Notes: a model not told the origin generated them from the sequence alone. Shown: positions 1 through 7,894, counted from the first letter of the stretch. The stretch: 33,362 nucleotides of DNA from Streptomyces barkulensis (GCF_002843305.1 NZ_PGSG01000098.1:1-33362); one strand, 5' to 3'. Program-made: numbers and translations.

Positions 1-1119
1 GTGGTGCAGACGATGCGGCGGATCTCGGCATCGAACCGCAGGAACGGAGTGAACTCTCCCCCAGACTCCGTCCGGGGGCACCCCCACCCAGGCGTTCTCC
101 CACAGCTTCACGATCGCCGGATACTTCCGGCCCCGGGCGTCGGCGAACTCGGCGAACCGGTCCAGGGCGGCCTCCTCGGTCGGTGCGGTGTAGACGGGCT
201 TGAGAAGCTTGGCGATCTTGTCCCAGTCCTGGCGGGCGGCATAGCGGAAGGACTTCCGCAGCAGATGCACCACGCAGGTCTGCACGATCGTCTTCGGCCA
301 GACCGCGTCCACTGCCTCGGGCAGGCCCTTGAGCCCGTCGCAGACCAGCATCAGCACGTCGCTGACGCCGCGGTTCTTGAGCTCGGTGAGGATGTGCAGC
401 CAGTGCTTGGCGCCCTCGCCGCCGTCACCGGCCCACAGGCCCAGGATCTCCCGCCGGCCCTCGACCGTGACCGCCAGGGCCACATAGATCGGCCGGTTGG
501 CCACCGCACCGTCGCGGATCTTCACGTGGATGGCGTCGATGAAGACCACCGGATAGACCGGGTCGAGGGGCCGGTTCTGTCACTCGGCCATGCCCTCGAG
601 CACCTTGTCGGTGATGGTGGAGACGGTCTGGCGGGAGACGTCAGCGCCGTAGACCTCGGCCAGGTGGGCCTGCACCTCGCCGGTGGTCAGGCCCTTCGCG
701 GCCAGCGAGATCACCATCTCGTCGACCCCGGTCAGGCGCTTCTGCCGCTTCTTGACGATCTTCGGCTCAAAGGAGCCGTTCCGGTCGCGGGGCACGACGA
801 TCTCCACCGGCCCCACGTCGGTCAGCACGGTCTTGGAGCGTGTGCCGTTGCGCGAGTTGCCGCCGTTCTTGCCCGCCGGATCGTGCTTGTCATAGCCGAG
901 GTGGTCGGTGATCTCGCCCTCCAGGGCGGACTCCAGCAGCCGCTTGGTCAGCTGCTGCAACAGCCCGCCCTCGCCGGTCAACTGCAGGCTCTCGGCCTGG
1001 GCGCGGCTCACCAGCTCGTCGATCAGCTGGTCGTCCACGGCCTTCGCCGACGCAGCCGCTGCCGACTCGACAGCGTCCTGCTCAGCCACGTTCTCACTGG
1101 TCATCGATGCATCCTCCAT
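1..1119 (-). pseudogene. IS256-family (mutator) transposase, copy A, broken and cut by window edge
   Basis: This is a transposase of the IS256/mutator type, a DDE enzyme that would act on its own IS ends. The first 179 codons (start ATG at 1119) are intact. A TGA at 580-582 then replaces the expected Trp codon after GMAE, and the same frame continues with good homology (VYPVVFIDAIHVK, IYVALAVTVEGRREILGLW, VCDGLKGLPEAVDAVW). A second lesion is a 31-bp palindromic insert at 57-87, which shifts the frame just before the conserved FLRFDAEIRRIV segment. The C-terminus lies beyond base 1. The left IS end is the GGGACTG terminus at 1152, shared exactly with copy C at 5722. Both lesions are seen directly, so the gene is not expected to be functional. 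Confidence 0.93.
57..87. repeat. Short GC-rich palindromic insertion inside IS256 copy A
   Basis: A 31-bp sequence of CCCCC/GGGGG arms (CCCCCAGACTCCGTCCGGGGG, then CACCCCC) sits inside the conserved C-terminal part of the IS256 transposase. Related IS256 proteins have no such residues there, so it is an insertion. It resembles a dispersed small palindromic repeat that I remember as common in Streptomyces genomes, but I cannot check copy number here. It shifts the reading frame. Confidence 0.7.
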
Positions 1120-1229
1120 GATCGGGAGTTACACCGAACGATTTACAGTCCCGCAGGTGCCGACATCGCGCAAGTCTGGGCCATCGCGGGCTTCGCGGGA
1201 GGGCATTGAGGGCCCGAGGGGGCGCCGTG

Positions 1230-1562
1230 TCACAGGGCTTCGAAGCACAGGTCGGTGAAGCGCGTCGTGAATCCCTTTCCGTCGGGGGAGGCGCACATGA
1301 TGCCCGCCTGGGCCGGCAGGCCCGGCGGGAAGTAGGCGAGGCGGAGCAGGGTCGCGGGGGTCTCCCCGGTGGTGCCGTAGCGGAGGATGACGTGGTCGCC
1401 TTCGCGGCGCATCTCAACGGTGATGTGCGCGGAGGTGCTGGTGATCCGGTCCAGGGGAACGACGTTCCAGTCGGAGACGTCTCGGGTGACGACGGCGCTG
1501 AGTTGCTGGTGTCCGTCGACGTACTCGATACCGGTCTTGATCCAGTTCTTGTCGTCCAGGCG
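1230..1562 (-). pseudogene. C-terminal fragment of DUF1349-family protein
   Basis: One open frame of 110 codons ends in TGA at 1230-1232. It reads NWIKTGIEYVDGHQQLSAVV, then DVSDWNVVPLD, EMRREGDHVILRY and GIMCASPDGKGFTTRF. This matches the second half of DUF1349 (YesU-like, concanavalin-A-like fold) proteins, which bind or process carbohydrate-related ligands; the exact substrate is unknown. The N-terminal half (about 90 residues in the family) is missing, and homology stops abruptly near 1562, where a different gene fragment begins on the other strand. No start codon or ribosome site precedes it, so I treat it as a dead remnant. Confidence 0.75.
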
Positions 1563-1855
1563 CGTTCATCACCAACGAGGACAACGCCCGTAAAAACCTG
1601 GAAATCGGATCCAACGCCCCGGTCTACGAAACCCTGTACGACGAGCCATCCGCCTTCACCAGCCACCCCTACCTACCCGTGCTGAGGGAGTCGATCATCT
1701 ACGCGATGCCCCGGCCGCACGTGGCGGAGTACGGCAAGGTGACCTCCGCCATCCAAAAAGAGGTGCACGCCGCGCTCAGGGGTGACAAGACCAGCGAGCA
1801 AGCACTGGCGGACCTGCAACAGGCCTTGCGGAGTCACACCAAGCGACAACCCTGA
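1562..1855 (+). pseudogene. C-terminal fragment of ABC transporter extracellular solute-binding protein
   Basis: An open frame of 97 codons ends in TGA at 1853-1855 and has no start of its own. It reads AFITNEDNARKNLEIGSNAP, YPYLP-type and ESIIYAMPRPHVAEYGKV segments, then a helical tail EQALADLQQALRSHTKRQP. The pattern NxPxRxSxY...PRPxxPEYxxVSxxI is typical of the C-terminus of family 1 (sugar-type) lipoprotein solute-binding proteins, which would deliver a sugar to a membrane permease. Roughly three quarters of the usual 400 or so residues are missing. It abuts the oppositely oriented DUF1349 fragment at the same base, so 1562 is a recombination or deletion joint. Confidence 0.7.
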
Positions 1856-1923
1856 GACCGGGACCACCGATGTCTCCCTCACCCGCCACGGACATCGGCT
1901 GACGCGGCCCAAGCCCGGCCGTT

Positions 1924-1951
1924 GGTCGCCGGTCGCCGGTCGCCGGTCGCC
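1924..1951. repeat. Four tandem copies of a 7-bp unit (GGTCGCC)
   Basis: GGTCGCC is repeated four times without mismatch. It lies in the roughly 300-bp stretch 1856-2155 between the solute-binding fragment and an IS256 remnant, where I see no credible gene. It is probably a slippage product. Confidence 0.8.
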
Positions 1952-2155
1952 GGAGCCCAAGCCCAAGGCACCTCCCCAGCTCTCACTCGGAGCGCCCGCA
2001 TGTCCTCCGGCGGCTGTGGGTGAAGCCGCCGGCCTGCCGGGGGCTGTAGCAGATCGGCCCCGTGGAGCAGGCGAACTGCGCAGCGCGGGCCGCGCGGCCT
2101 CCACACCGCGGCCGGGCTGACCGTAGAGGTCAGCGCACCGCCGCGGAGGCCGGTG

Positions 2156-2836
2156 GCAGTCCCGCAGGAGGTCGGCCCAGGACTCGGTCGACTCGCGCAG
2201 GCCCTCGGCGAGCGCGATCAGCTCCTTACTGCCGTCGGTGCGTATGCCCATGAGGACCAGGACGCAGGAACGGGCCTGGTCCAGGCGGACCTTGGGGTGG
2301 GCGCCGTCGGCTCACACGTACACGTAGTCGGATCCGGACAGGTCCCGGTCCTGAAAGGCGGCGTGGTCGTCGCTCCACTGCTTGGTCAGCCGGGTCACCG
2401 TGGCTGGCGAGAGCCCAGCGGCTGAGCCGAGGAACTGCTCCATCGCGGGCACGAAGTCGCCGGAGGACAGACCGTGCAGGTAGAGCAGGGGCAGGACCTC
2501 GCTGATTTTCGGGGACTTCCGGCACCAGGGGGCGAGGATCTTCGACGAGAACCGCTTGCGCCCGCCCGTCTGGCCGTCGACCCGCTTGTCGTTCACCCGC
2601 GGCGCCTTCACCGCAATTGGCCCGGCGGTGGTGGTCACCGTCCGCTCGCGGTGGTGGCCGTTGCGGACCACCAGATGGCGACCGGCCTCGTCCCGCTCGC
2701 CCGCCAATTCGGCTATGTACTGGTTGACTTCGGCTTCCAGGGCCGCGGCGAGCATCCGATGGGCGCCCTCACGGACGATGTCGTCCATCAGGGAGCCGCT
2801 CTGAGTGGTGCCGTCCTCATTGACTACGCTCAGCAC
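2156..2836 (-). pseudogene. IS256-family transposase, second subfamily (copy B), truncated with nonsense codon
   Basis: The N-terminal 174 residues from ATG 2836 are clear IS256 sequence (EAEVNQYIAELAGERDEAGR, KAPRVNDKRVDGQTGGRKRF, PWCRKSPKISEVLPLLYLHG, GLSPATVTRLTKQW). A TGA at 2312-2314 replaces the Trp codon expected after DYVYV. The same frame continues as ADGAHPKVRLDQARS, then LMGIRTDGSKELIALAEGLR, up to SWADLLRDC near 2156, where homology ends. The second half, including the last catalytic acidic residue, is gone. It belongs to a different subfamily from copies A and C. No terminal inverted repeat could be identified upstream of 2836. Confidence 0.92.
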
Positions 2837-3065
2837 GGGCCTGCCTTCCCGACCCGCGCTGCAACGTGGGCCTACTCGATGACCAGAAGTCGATCACTCG
2901 GGAAGGTGCGCCCTCCGCGTTCCGCGAGGCATCCCTCCCGAGTCCGATCCACAAGTCTTGAGCATTGCTCGCCAGGCCCAACTGCCCTGCCCAGGTACGC
3001 AAACAGCGTGACCGTCTACAGCGCTAACCTTCTTGTTGCACAAAGAGATCAGGGGAGATCGAGCA

Positions 3066-4091
3066 GTGGTGCAGCATGACGAATTCGAAGTCTGGTACAC
3101 AGCGGAAGACTTCCCCGACACCTTCCACCGGACCGGCCGGATGGTCTTCACCGTCGACGCTCTGGCGCACGCTCTGTTTGTCACCGGCAGGGCACCGCAG
3201 GACCAGGCGGCCTACGGTTGGACGTCCGTCTACGAGTGGCTTCACCGGGTCGCACTGATCCCGGCCTACGTTCGCCGCGCGCCCACAGGCCGCCTCACCC
3301 GGTCGGACCTCGCACGCGCCTTGGACCGGTCGGAGAAGGTGGCGCTCTCCTATGCTTTGGGACAAGCCATGACTGGTGTCTTCAGCCGGCAAGTGGTCTC
3401 GGTCCGCTTCCTGATGCACGTAGACCGGTACGCCGCCCGCTACGGCATTCGTTTCGCCGCCAACACCAGACAACGTGCTGACCTCTTCGGAGAGAGGGAG
3501 GCAGGCGGGTGGGTCGTGGCCGAAGCCAAGGGCCGCTCCGGGAACATCGATGATGAACTCAAGGGCACGATGCGGGCGCAGAAGCGAACGATCAGGTCGG
3601 TCGGCGGGGCGCCCCCTGCCCTGGCATTCGGGTGCGCTGCCCACTTCCCGCAATACAAGGGGGTTCCGGACCACCTGAAGCTGCATGCAGTGGATCCGGT
3701 CGAGGAAGAGCTGGAGGCCGTCGACCTGCCGGTAGACCGTGACCGATTCATCCTGGCCTACTACGAGCCCTTCCTGGCCGCGCTCGATGCCGGCAAGGAG
3801 GAACCGGTCCTCGACGGGTATGCACTTGCCTCCTTCGGCCCCTTCAACGTCAGTGTCGGGATCCTGGCGACGGTGGCCCGGCGGGTCCGACGGGCCCGGC
3901 AGGGCCGTCTGGACCACCTCTACCAAGACGTAGTCAGTATTCTCGACACCCAACTGACCACCCCCGGTCCCAACCGCTTCAGCGATGGGACTGCCGTCAT
4001 GAGCAAGTGGCAGCAGGCCCTTGACCAGGATGATTGGAGCAGCGAGTCGGACGAGACTTATCCAGACTGGTGGACGGGCCCGGACCGCTAG
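3066..4091 (+). CDS. Putative PD-(D/E)XK-type nuclease-like protein of unknown role
   Basis: This 341-aa protein is read from GTG 3066, which has AGGGGAG eight bases upstream. An upstream TTG at 3033 is in frame but has no ribosome site. I do not recognise a named family. The notable feature is R-A-D139-L, followed 13 residues later by WVVAE153AK155GRSG and then Q172. This has the order and spacing of a PD-(D/E)XK restriction-endonuclease-like core (D, E-x-K, downstream Q). The N-terminal 130 residues look helical, and residues 185-300 form a C-terminal region rich in acidic and hydrophobic residues. There is no signal peptide or membrane segment, so it should be cytoplasmic. It is a single gene facing away from the IS256 remnant. 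A defence or DNA-processing role is inference from the motif alone. Confidence 0.75.
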   Translation: MVQHDEFEVWYTAEDFPDTFHRTGRMVFTVDALAHALFVTGRAPQDQAAYGWTSVYEWLHRVALIPAYVRRAPTGRLTRSDLARALDRSEKVALSYALGQAMTGVFSRQVVSVRFLMHVDRYAARYGIRFAANTRQRADLFGEREAGGWVVAEAKGRSGNIDDELKGTMRAQKRTIRSVGGAPPALAFGCAAHFPQYKGVPDHLKLHAVDPVEEELEAVDLPVDRDRFILAYYEPFLAALDAGKEEPVLDGYALASFGPFNVSVGILATVARRVRRARQGRLDHLYQDVVSILDTQLTTPGPNRFSDGTAVMSKWQQALDQDDWSSESDETYPDWWTGPDR

Positions 4092-4189
4092 TGCTGTGAC
4101 CGGATAGGTTCGCCGGAAGCTCGCGGTGTTCGGCGTGGACGGGCCTCGCCTCCCTCCGTAGGGTGGTGATCACCTATGAAGGGGGCGGG

Positions 4190-4525
4190 GTGAACGGCAA
4201 TCCGCTGTACCACTGGATAGCGCTGGCAGTGTCCACGGCGCTCATGCTGCCGGTGCCGGTGGCGATACTGGCGGGGTGGACACCGCCGTGGATGCGGAAG
4301 CGACAGGCCGGGATGCGGCTTCGCGCCTACGGCATTCTGTGCATCTACGCCCTCATGCTCGTCAACGGCATCCCCCGGATCGCCGACGCCTCATTCGAGA
4401 CGGTCATGGTCTGCATGAACGTCGGCTTCGGCTTCACCGCCGCCGCTGCGGTCCTGTTCCTGCTCTCGGCACGCAAGGATTCAGGCGCCCGGACAGCTGG
4501 CCCAGTCGAACCTCGGGAAGGCTGA
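4190..4525 (+). CDS. Small three-TM membrane protein, unknown function
   Basis: This 111-aa protein is read from GTG 4190, preceded by GAAGGGGG about five bases upstream. An in-frame GTG at 4163 would add nine residues but lacks a ribosome site. Three hydrophobic segments are visible: about residues 7-31 (WIALAVSTALMLPVPVAILA), 42-60 (YGILCIYALMLVNGI) and 72-93 (MVCMNVGFGFTAAAAVLFLL). A short charged C-terminal tail follows. There are no recognisable catalytic residues. It lies about 100 bp downstream of the PD-(D/E)XK-like gene on the same strand, so the two could share a transcript, though they do not overlap. Confidence 0.7.
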   Translation: MNGNPLYHWIALAVSTALMLPVPVAILAGWTPPWMRKRQAGMRLRAYGILCIYALMLVNGIPRIADASFETVMVCMNVGFGFTAAAAVLFLLSARKDSGARTAGPVEPREG

Positions 4526-4560
4526 GAGACGGCTTGCCGCGCCTGCCGTCACGGGGTCGG

Positions 4561-5371
4561 TCAGGCTGCCGGTGCGAGAGGGCGTCCGCCCCAGCGGATG
4601 CCTTTCTCGCTGCGGATGCGGGCGCGTTCCCTGCGCTGGGCAGCGAGTATGTCGGGGTGGCGGGCGTTGGCGTTGCGCCAGCGGAGGTAGCGGTGCAGGG
4701 CCTGGGTCTGCACCGGGTGGTTGGGGTGGTGGGAGTTGGCCAGGGTGAACTGTCGCAGCGGGCCGAAGGAGGCCTCGACCGGGTTGGCCCAGGAGGCGTA
4801 GGTCGGGGTGAAGCACAGTTCGACCTTGTTCTTCTTCGCCCAGCGGCGGATGTCCGCTCCCGTGTGGGCGGAGAGGTCGTCCAGGATGATGTAGATCGGG
4901 GCGCCGTCGGGCCGGGCGGCGCGGATCGACTTCAGCGCGGCCAAGGTGTTGGCGGTGCCCTTGCGACGGCGGTTGACGCCCCATAGCCGGTCGTCGCCGA
5001 CGGAGTAGCAGCCGTGCTCGATGCGGTCGAGCTTGGCGTCGCGATCGGGGTCGGGGGACTCCTTCCAGGTCTTGGTGCGCTGGAACGTGATGCCGCGGCG
5101 GAGGAGCAGGCACTGTAAGGCTTGCGGCCGATGCGGATTACGCGTCCGTGGGCGCGGCGCAGGTAGTCGGCGAGTTCGCGGATCGACCAGCGGGTGAAGG
5201 GCTGGCCGAGCTTGGTCGGGCGGATGGTGGCCGTCTGGATGACGAAGCCCTCATCGTCAGGGGTGAGCAGGCAGGACGGCCTCCCGCCCACTGAGGGGCC
5301 AGGCAGGCCAGGCCGATCTCGTTGAACCGGCGGATCACCCCCCGCACCGTGTCCTCGTCGGCCTGCACGAA
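4561..5371 (-). pseudogene. IS630-family transposase remnant, frameshifted and N-truncated
   Basis: This is IS630 (Tc1/mariner-like) transposase homology split over frames. The N-proximal part (DEDTVRGVIRRFNEIGLACL, PQWAGGRP) shifts frame near 5290, continues as LTPDDEGFVIQTATIRPTKL and IRELADYLRRAHGRVIRIGR, and shifts again near 5118. The catalytic half is intact (IYIILDDLSAHTG with the second acidic residue, and FTPTYASWANPVEASFG with the final Glu) and runs to TGA at 4561. About 50 N-terminal residues are missing, and the homology ends at about 5371, exactly where a DUF3732 fragment begins on the plus strand. Neither IS terminus is recognisable. Confidence 0.88.
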
Positions 5372-5683
5372 TGGTTCTCCGAGCAGGGCAGCCCGGTACC
5401 CCGCTTCCTTATCCTCGACCAGCCCTCCCAGGTCTACTTCCCCGAGGACGAACCGGAAGACGGCACGCTCGCAGGATCGGACCGCATCGCCCTGCTGAAC
5501 CTCTACAAAGCCATCCAGCGCACCATCGACGCCCTCGACGGCGACTTCCAGGTCATCGTGATGGAACACGCCGACCTCACCGACGAGCCGTTCCACAGCT
5601 CCGTTCAAGACCGCTGGAGGCGCAACAACGGCAAGGCACTGGTCCCGGACGACTGGATCACCGACGAGCTCGACGACCAATAA
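5363..5683 (+). pseudogene. C-terminal fragment of a DUF3732 protein (SMC-like ATPase)
   Basis: A 106-codon open frame without a start ends in TAA 5681-5683. It contains PVPRFLILDQPSQVYFP, the Walker-B/signature-like block of DUF3732 proteins, followed by FQVIVMEHADLTDEPF, RWRRNNGKALVP and DDWITDEL, all typical of that C-terminus. DUF3732 proteins are SMC/Rad50-like ATPases, known to me mainly from multi-gene ABC-three-component loci suspected of phage or plasmid defence. Everything upstream, including the Walker A P-loop, is absent, and the joint at 5363-5371 falls on the edge of the IS630 remnant. This is therefore a relic, not a working gene. Confidence 0.75.
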
Positions 5684-6070
5684 CCGGAAGGCACCCCATT
5701 GAGGGGCAAACGAACGGTTAAGGGACTGTAAATCGTTCGGTGTAACTCCCGATCATGGAGGATGCATCGATGACCAGTGAGAACGTGGCTGAGCAGGACG
5801 CTGTCGAGTCGGCAGCGGCTGTGTCGGCGAAGGCCGTGGACGACCAGCTGATCGACGAGCTGGTGAGCCGCGCCCAGGCCGAGGGCCTGCAGCTGACCGG
5901 CGAGGGCGGGCTGTTGCAGCAGCTGACGAAGCGGCTGCTGGAGTCCGCCCTGGAGGGCGAGATCACCTGTCGGCGTACTCGCGGAAGTACTCAGGTAAGT
6001 ACGGGGAAACGTGCTCGTTCGGATGTTCGTCTGGGTGCTTGAGAGAGGTGGGGCGTGCGACGATTGTGGT

Positions 6071-6457
6071 GTGGGGAGTCCTGGTCCTTCGTTCCGTCGG
6101 CGTCTACTGATCGAGTCGCTGGCCGTGTTGGCAGCTGACGCTCGGGCTCAGGCTACCTGGCTGGACAGACATGGCGTGGTGACGGACGAGATCGCTCTGG
6201 ACTTCAATCATGCCTTCCGCATGGCGGACGTATTGGTGGCCGATGGGCAGATCGCCGGCGGAGTCATGGCCGACCTGCAGAAGATCGACGTGATCCTTGG
6301 CGGGATGAGCGACGGCGACAGCGCTGATCGGTGGACATGGGATGCCCTGTCCACCGATGAGGGATGGGGCCAGGCCCGGCGGCTGGCCCGCCGGGTTCTC
6401 GTCGCGGAACTGGGCGAATGGCAGCAGCCCCTTCCAAAGATCACTGTCATCCAGTGA
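6071..6457 (+). CDS. Passenger gene of the IS21-type element, hypothetical protein
   Basis: The frame is open from 6011 and ends TGA 6455-6457. The start is uncertain: I give GTG 6071 because the convincing sequence begins at FRRRLLIESLAVLAADARAQ, but ATG 6023 is also in frame, and no good ribosome site is visible for any of them. The product is about 128 aa, soluble and mostly helical. It includes IALDFNHAFRMADVLVADGQ and a C-terminal block GWGQARRLARRVLVAELGEW. I do not recognise a family; the size and the W/R-rich C-terminus recall small immunity-type proteins, which is only an impression. It lies between the left inverted repeat and the istB remnant, where istA would normally be. Confidence 0.6.
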   Translation: MGSPGPSFRRRLLIESLAVLAADARAQATWLDRHGVVTDEIALDFNHAFRMADVLVADGQIAGGVMADLQKIDVILGGMSDGDSADRWTWDALSTDEGWGQARRLARRVLVAELGEWQQPLPKITVIQ

Positions 6458-6479
6458 CGAGCTGCGCTGTTTCTGCCGG

Positions 6480-7061
6480 TCAGGCCACCTGGGTGTCTCG
6501 CTCGATGGCGGCGAGCCGGTTCTTGAGCCGGTAGCTGGGGCCATTGATCGGGATCACGTCGCAGTGATGGAGGAGTCGGTCAAGGATCGCGGTGGCCAGG
6601 ACCTCGTCGCCGAAGACCTGGCCCCACTCGCTGAAGGTCTTGTTCGAGATCAGGATGATCGAGCCCTTCTCGTAGCGCTTGGAAATCACCTGAAAGACCA
6701 GGTTCACCTCCGCTCGTTCCAGGGGCTGGTAGCCGACCTCGTCGACCACCAAGACGGCTGGGCCGCAGGTAGGTGCCGAGCTTGTTCGTCAGACGGCCGG
6801 CGGCTTCGGCGGCTTTGAGGTGGCGGACCATGTCGTCGAGGCTGGTGAAGTAGACCGAGCAGCCGGCCCGGCAGGCCGCGAGCGCGACGGCGATGTGCGT
6901 CTTGCCGACCCCGGGCGACCCCAGCAGGGGGCTGCGTTCGCCTTGGCCTCGACGAACGACAGAGTGGCCAGGCCCTTGACCTTGCGCGGATCGAGGTCGG
7001 GCTGGAAGGAGAAGTCGTACTTGTCGAGCGTCTTGTGGTGCGGCAGCTTCCCCCACCTCAC
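6480..7061 (-). pseudogene. istB: istB remnant (IS21 helper ATPase), N-truncated with two frameshifts
   Basis: IstB is the AAA+ ATPase that helps IstA choose and capture targets. Three frames together give the family sequence: KYDFSFQPDLDPRKVKGLAT and FVEAKAN; then, after a shift, GSPGVGKTHIAVALAACRAG (Walker A) and YFTSLDDMVRHLKAAEAAGR; then, after a second shift, VVDEVGYQPLERAEVNLVFQ (Walker B) and ISNKTFSEWGQVFGDEVLA to the stop at 6480. About 60 N-terminal residues normally preceding the FDF region are missing. It lies wholly inside the 5968-7115 element and cannot make a functional protein. Confidence 0.92.
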
Positions 7062-7636
7062 TAACTGAGCACGTTCACCCGTACGTGACTGGGCGCGTTC
7101 ACGTGTACGCCGACATCACCGAACACCTCGGCTACGAAAAGCGTAATCCGGCCGGGGAGAACGGCGGCGACAGTCGTGACGGCACCCGTGCCAAGACCGT
7201 GCTGACCGACGTCGGACTGGTGGAGATATTCGCGCCACGCGACCGCGACGGATCCTTCGATCCGAAGATCGTCAAGAAGCGGCAGAAGCGTCTGACCGGC
7301 GTGGACGAGACCGTCATCTCCCTGTCCGGGAAGGACCTGAGCACCGGCGAGGTGCAGGCCCGCCTCGTGGAGGTCTATGGTGCTGAGACTCCCGCCAGAC
7401 GATCTCCACCATCACCGACGAGGTCATGGACTGCATGGCCTGGTACTCCAGTCTGACTTCGCGATCTTGTTGCGGACCCGGCCGGGAACGAGCGCGGCCA
7501 CCGCGTGATCATCGGTTGGTGTGTGGACAAACGAAGATCGTGTGGTGGTTGCGGGCCGTCAGGCCCGAACTATTCGGTTCATAGCGGGCGGTGTGCGGTA
7601 CGGTCACCTGAAGGTATCCAGCGGAGGATGTCGAAA

Positions 7637-7894
7637 GTGGCAGGCATGGAAGAACGCCGGAACGGCAGGCACGGAAACCTACGGAAGGCTTGCGTTGCGA
7701 TTCTGCTGACAGGGGGCGTCGCGGCGGCCGTCGCGGGCGCCGCGACGGCCTACACCGCGAACCGCGATCCCAGTGACCGCATCGTCGAGCACCGGGTGCC
7801 CGAGGGGGAGAGGGAGCGTGCCCGGGAGTACTGGACCGAGGAACGCATCCGGAACGCCGATCCCGCTGGACCACTCGGTATCGAGCCCGACTGA
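7637..7894 (+). CDS. Small secreted/anchored protein with protease-propeptide-like EYWTEERI motif
   Basis: This is a protein of about 85 aa. Starts at 7628 (ATG), 7637 (GTG) and 7646 (ATG) are all in frame; GGAGG at 7623-7627 best fits GTG 7637. A basic N-terminus (RRNGRHGNLRK) is followed by one hydrophobic stretch, ACVAILLTGGVAAAVAGAA, typical of a signal peptide or single TM anchor. The short exported part is charged and ends with REYWTEERIRNADPAGPLG. The same REYWTxERIxxA block occurs in the pro-region of the protease encoded convergently just downstream. The gene ends exactly at a strong hairpin terminator, so it looks like a complete gene rather than a truncated protease. A role as a free-standing propeptide-like inhibitor or chaperone is inference. 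Confidence 0.7.
   Translation: MAGMEERRNGRHGNLRKACVAILLTGGVAAAVAGAATAYTANRDPSDRIVEHRVPEGERERAREYWTEERIRNADPAGPLGIEPD

Larger units (their letters stand above)
5968..7115. mobile_element. Non-autonomous IS21-type element with passenger gene
   Basis: The 49-nt ends at 5968-6016 and 7067-7115 form inverted repeats matching at 37 of 49 positions. Both start TGTCGGCGTAC and finish ACGTGCTC on their inner side, as in IS21 TG...CA termini. TCACC flanks both sides (5963-5967 and 7116-7120), a 5-bp target duplication. Removing the element and one repeat restores the IS256 frame as GEIT-EHLGY. Inside are a plus-strand passenger ORF (to 6457) and a minus-strand degenerate istB. There is no istA, so movement would need the transposase supplied in trans. 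Confidence 0.85.
5722..7450 (+). pseudogene. IS256-family transposase copy C, interrupted by an IS21-type element and truncated
   Basis: The GGGACTG terminus at 5722 is followed by ATG 5755 and 71 codons nearly identical to copy A (about four base differences in 210). The frame stops at GEIT (5967), where the IS21-type element enters. It resumes after 7120 as EHLGYEKRNPAGENGGDSRD and TVLTDVGLVEIFAPRDRDGS. A one-base deletion near 7386 breaks the frame after VEVYGAE (the SRQTISTITDEV block is out of frame). Homology ends at about 7450. The part after the insertion is clearly more divergent from copy A than the part before it, so this copy is a mosaic. Confidence 0.9.

Noticed and set aside
1924..1951. 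The GGTCGCC tandem repeat as an iteron origin
   Set aside because: Only four short units, GC-rich, with no replication gene nearby. Slippage is simpler.
580..2314. TGA read as tryptophan (recoding) in the two IS256 genes
   Set aside because: Both genes carry other fatal lesions (palindrome insertion, truncation), and many genes here use TGA as a normal stop.
3024..3953. A 309-codon minus-strand open frame opposite the PD-(D/E)XK-like gene
   Set aside because: Low-complexity mirror of the real gene, with no ribosome site or motif.
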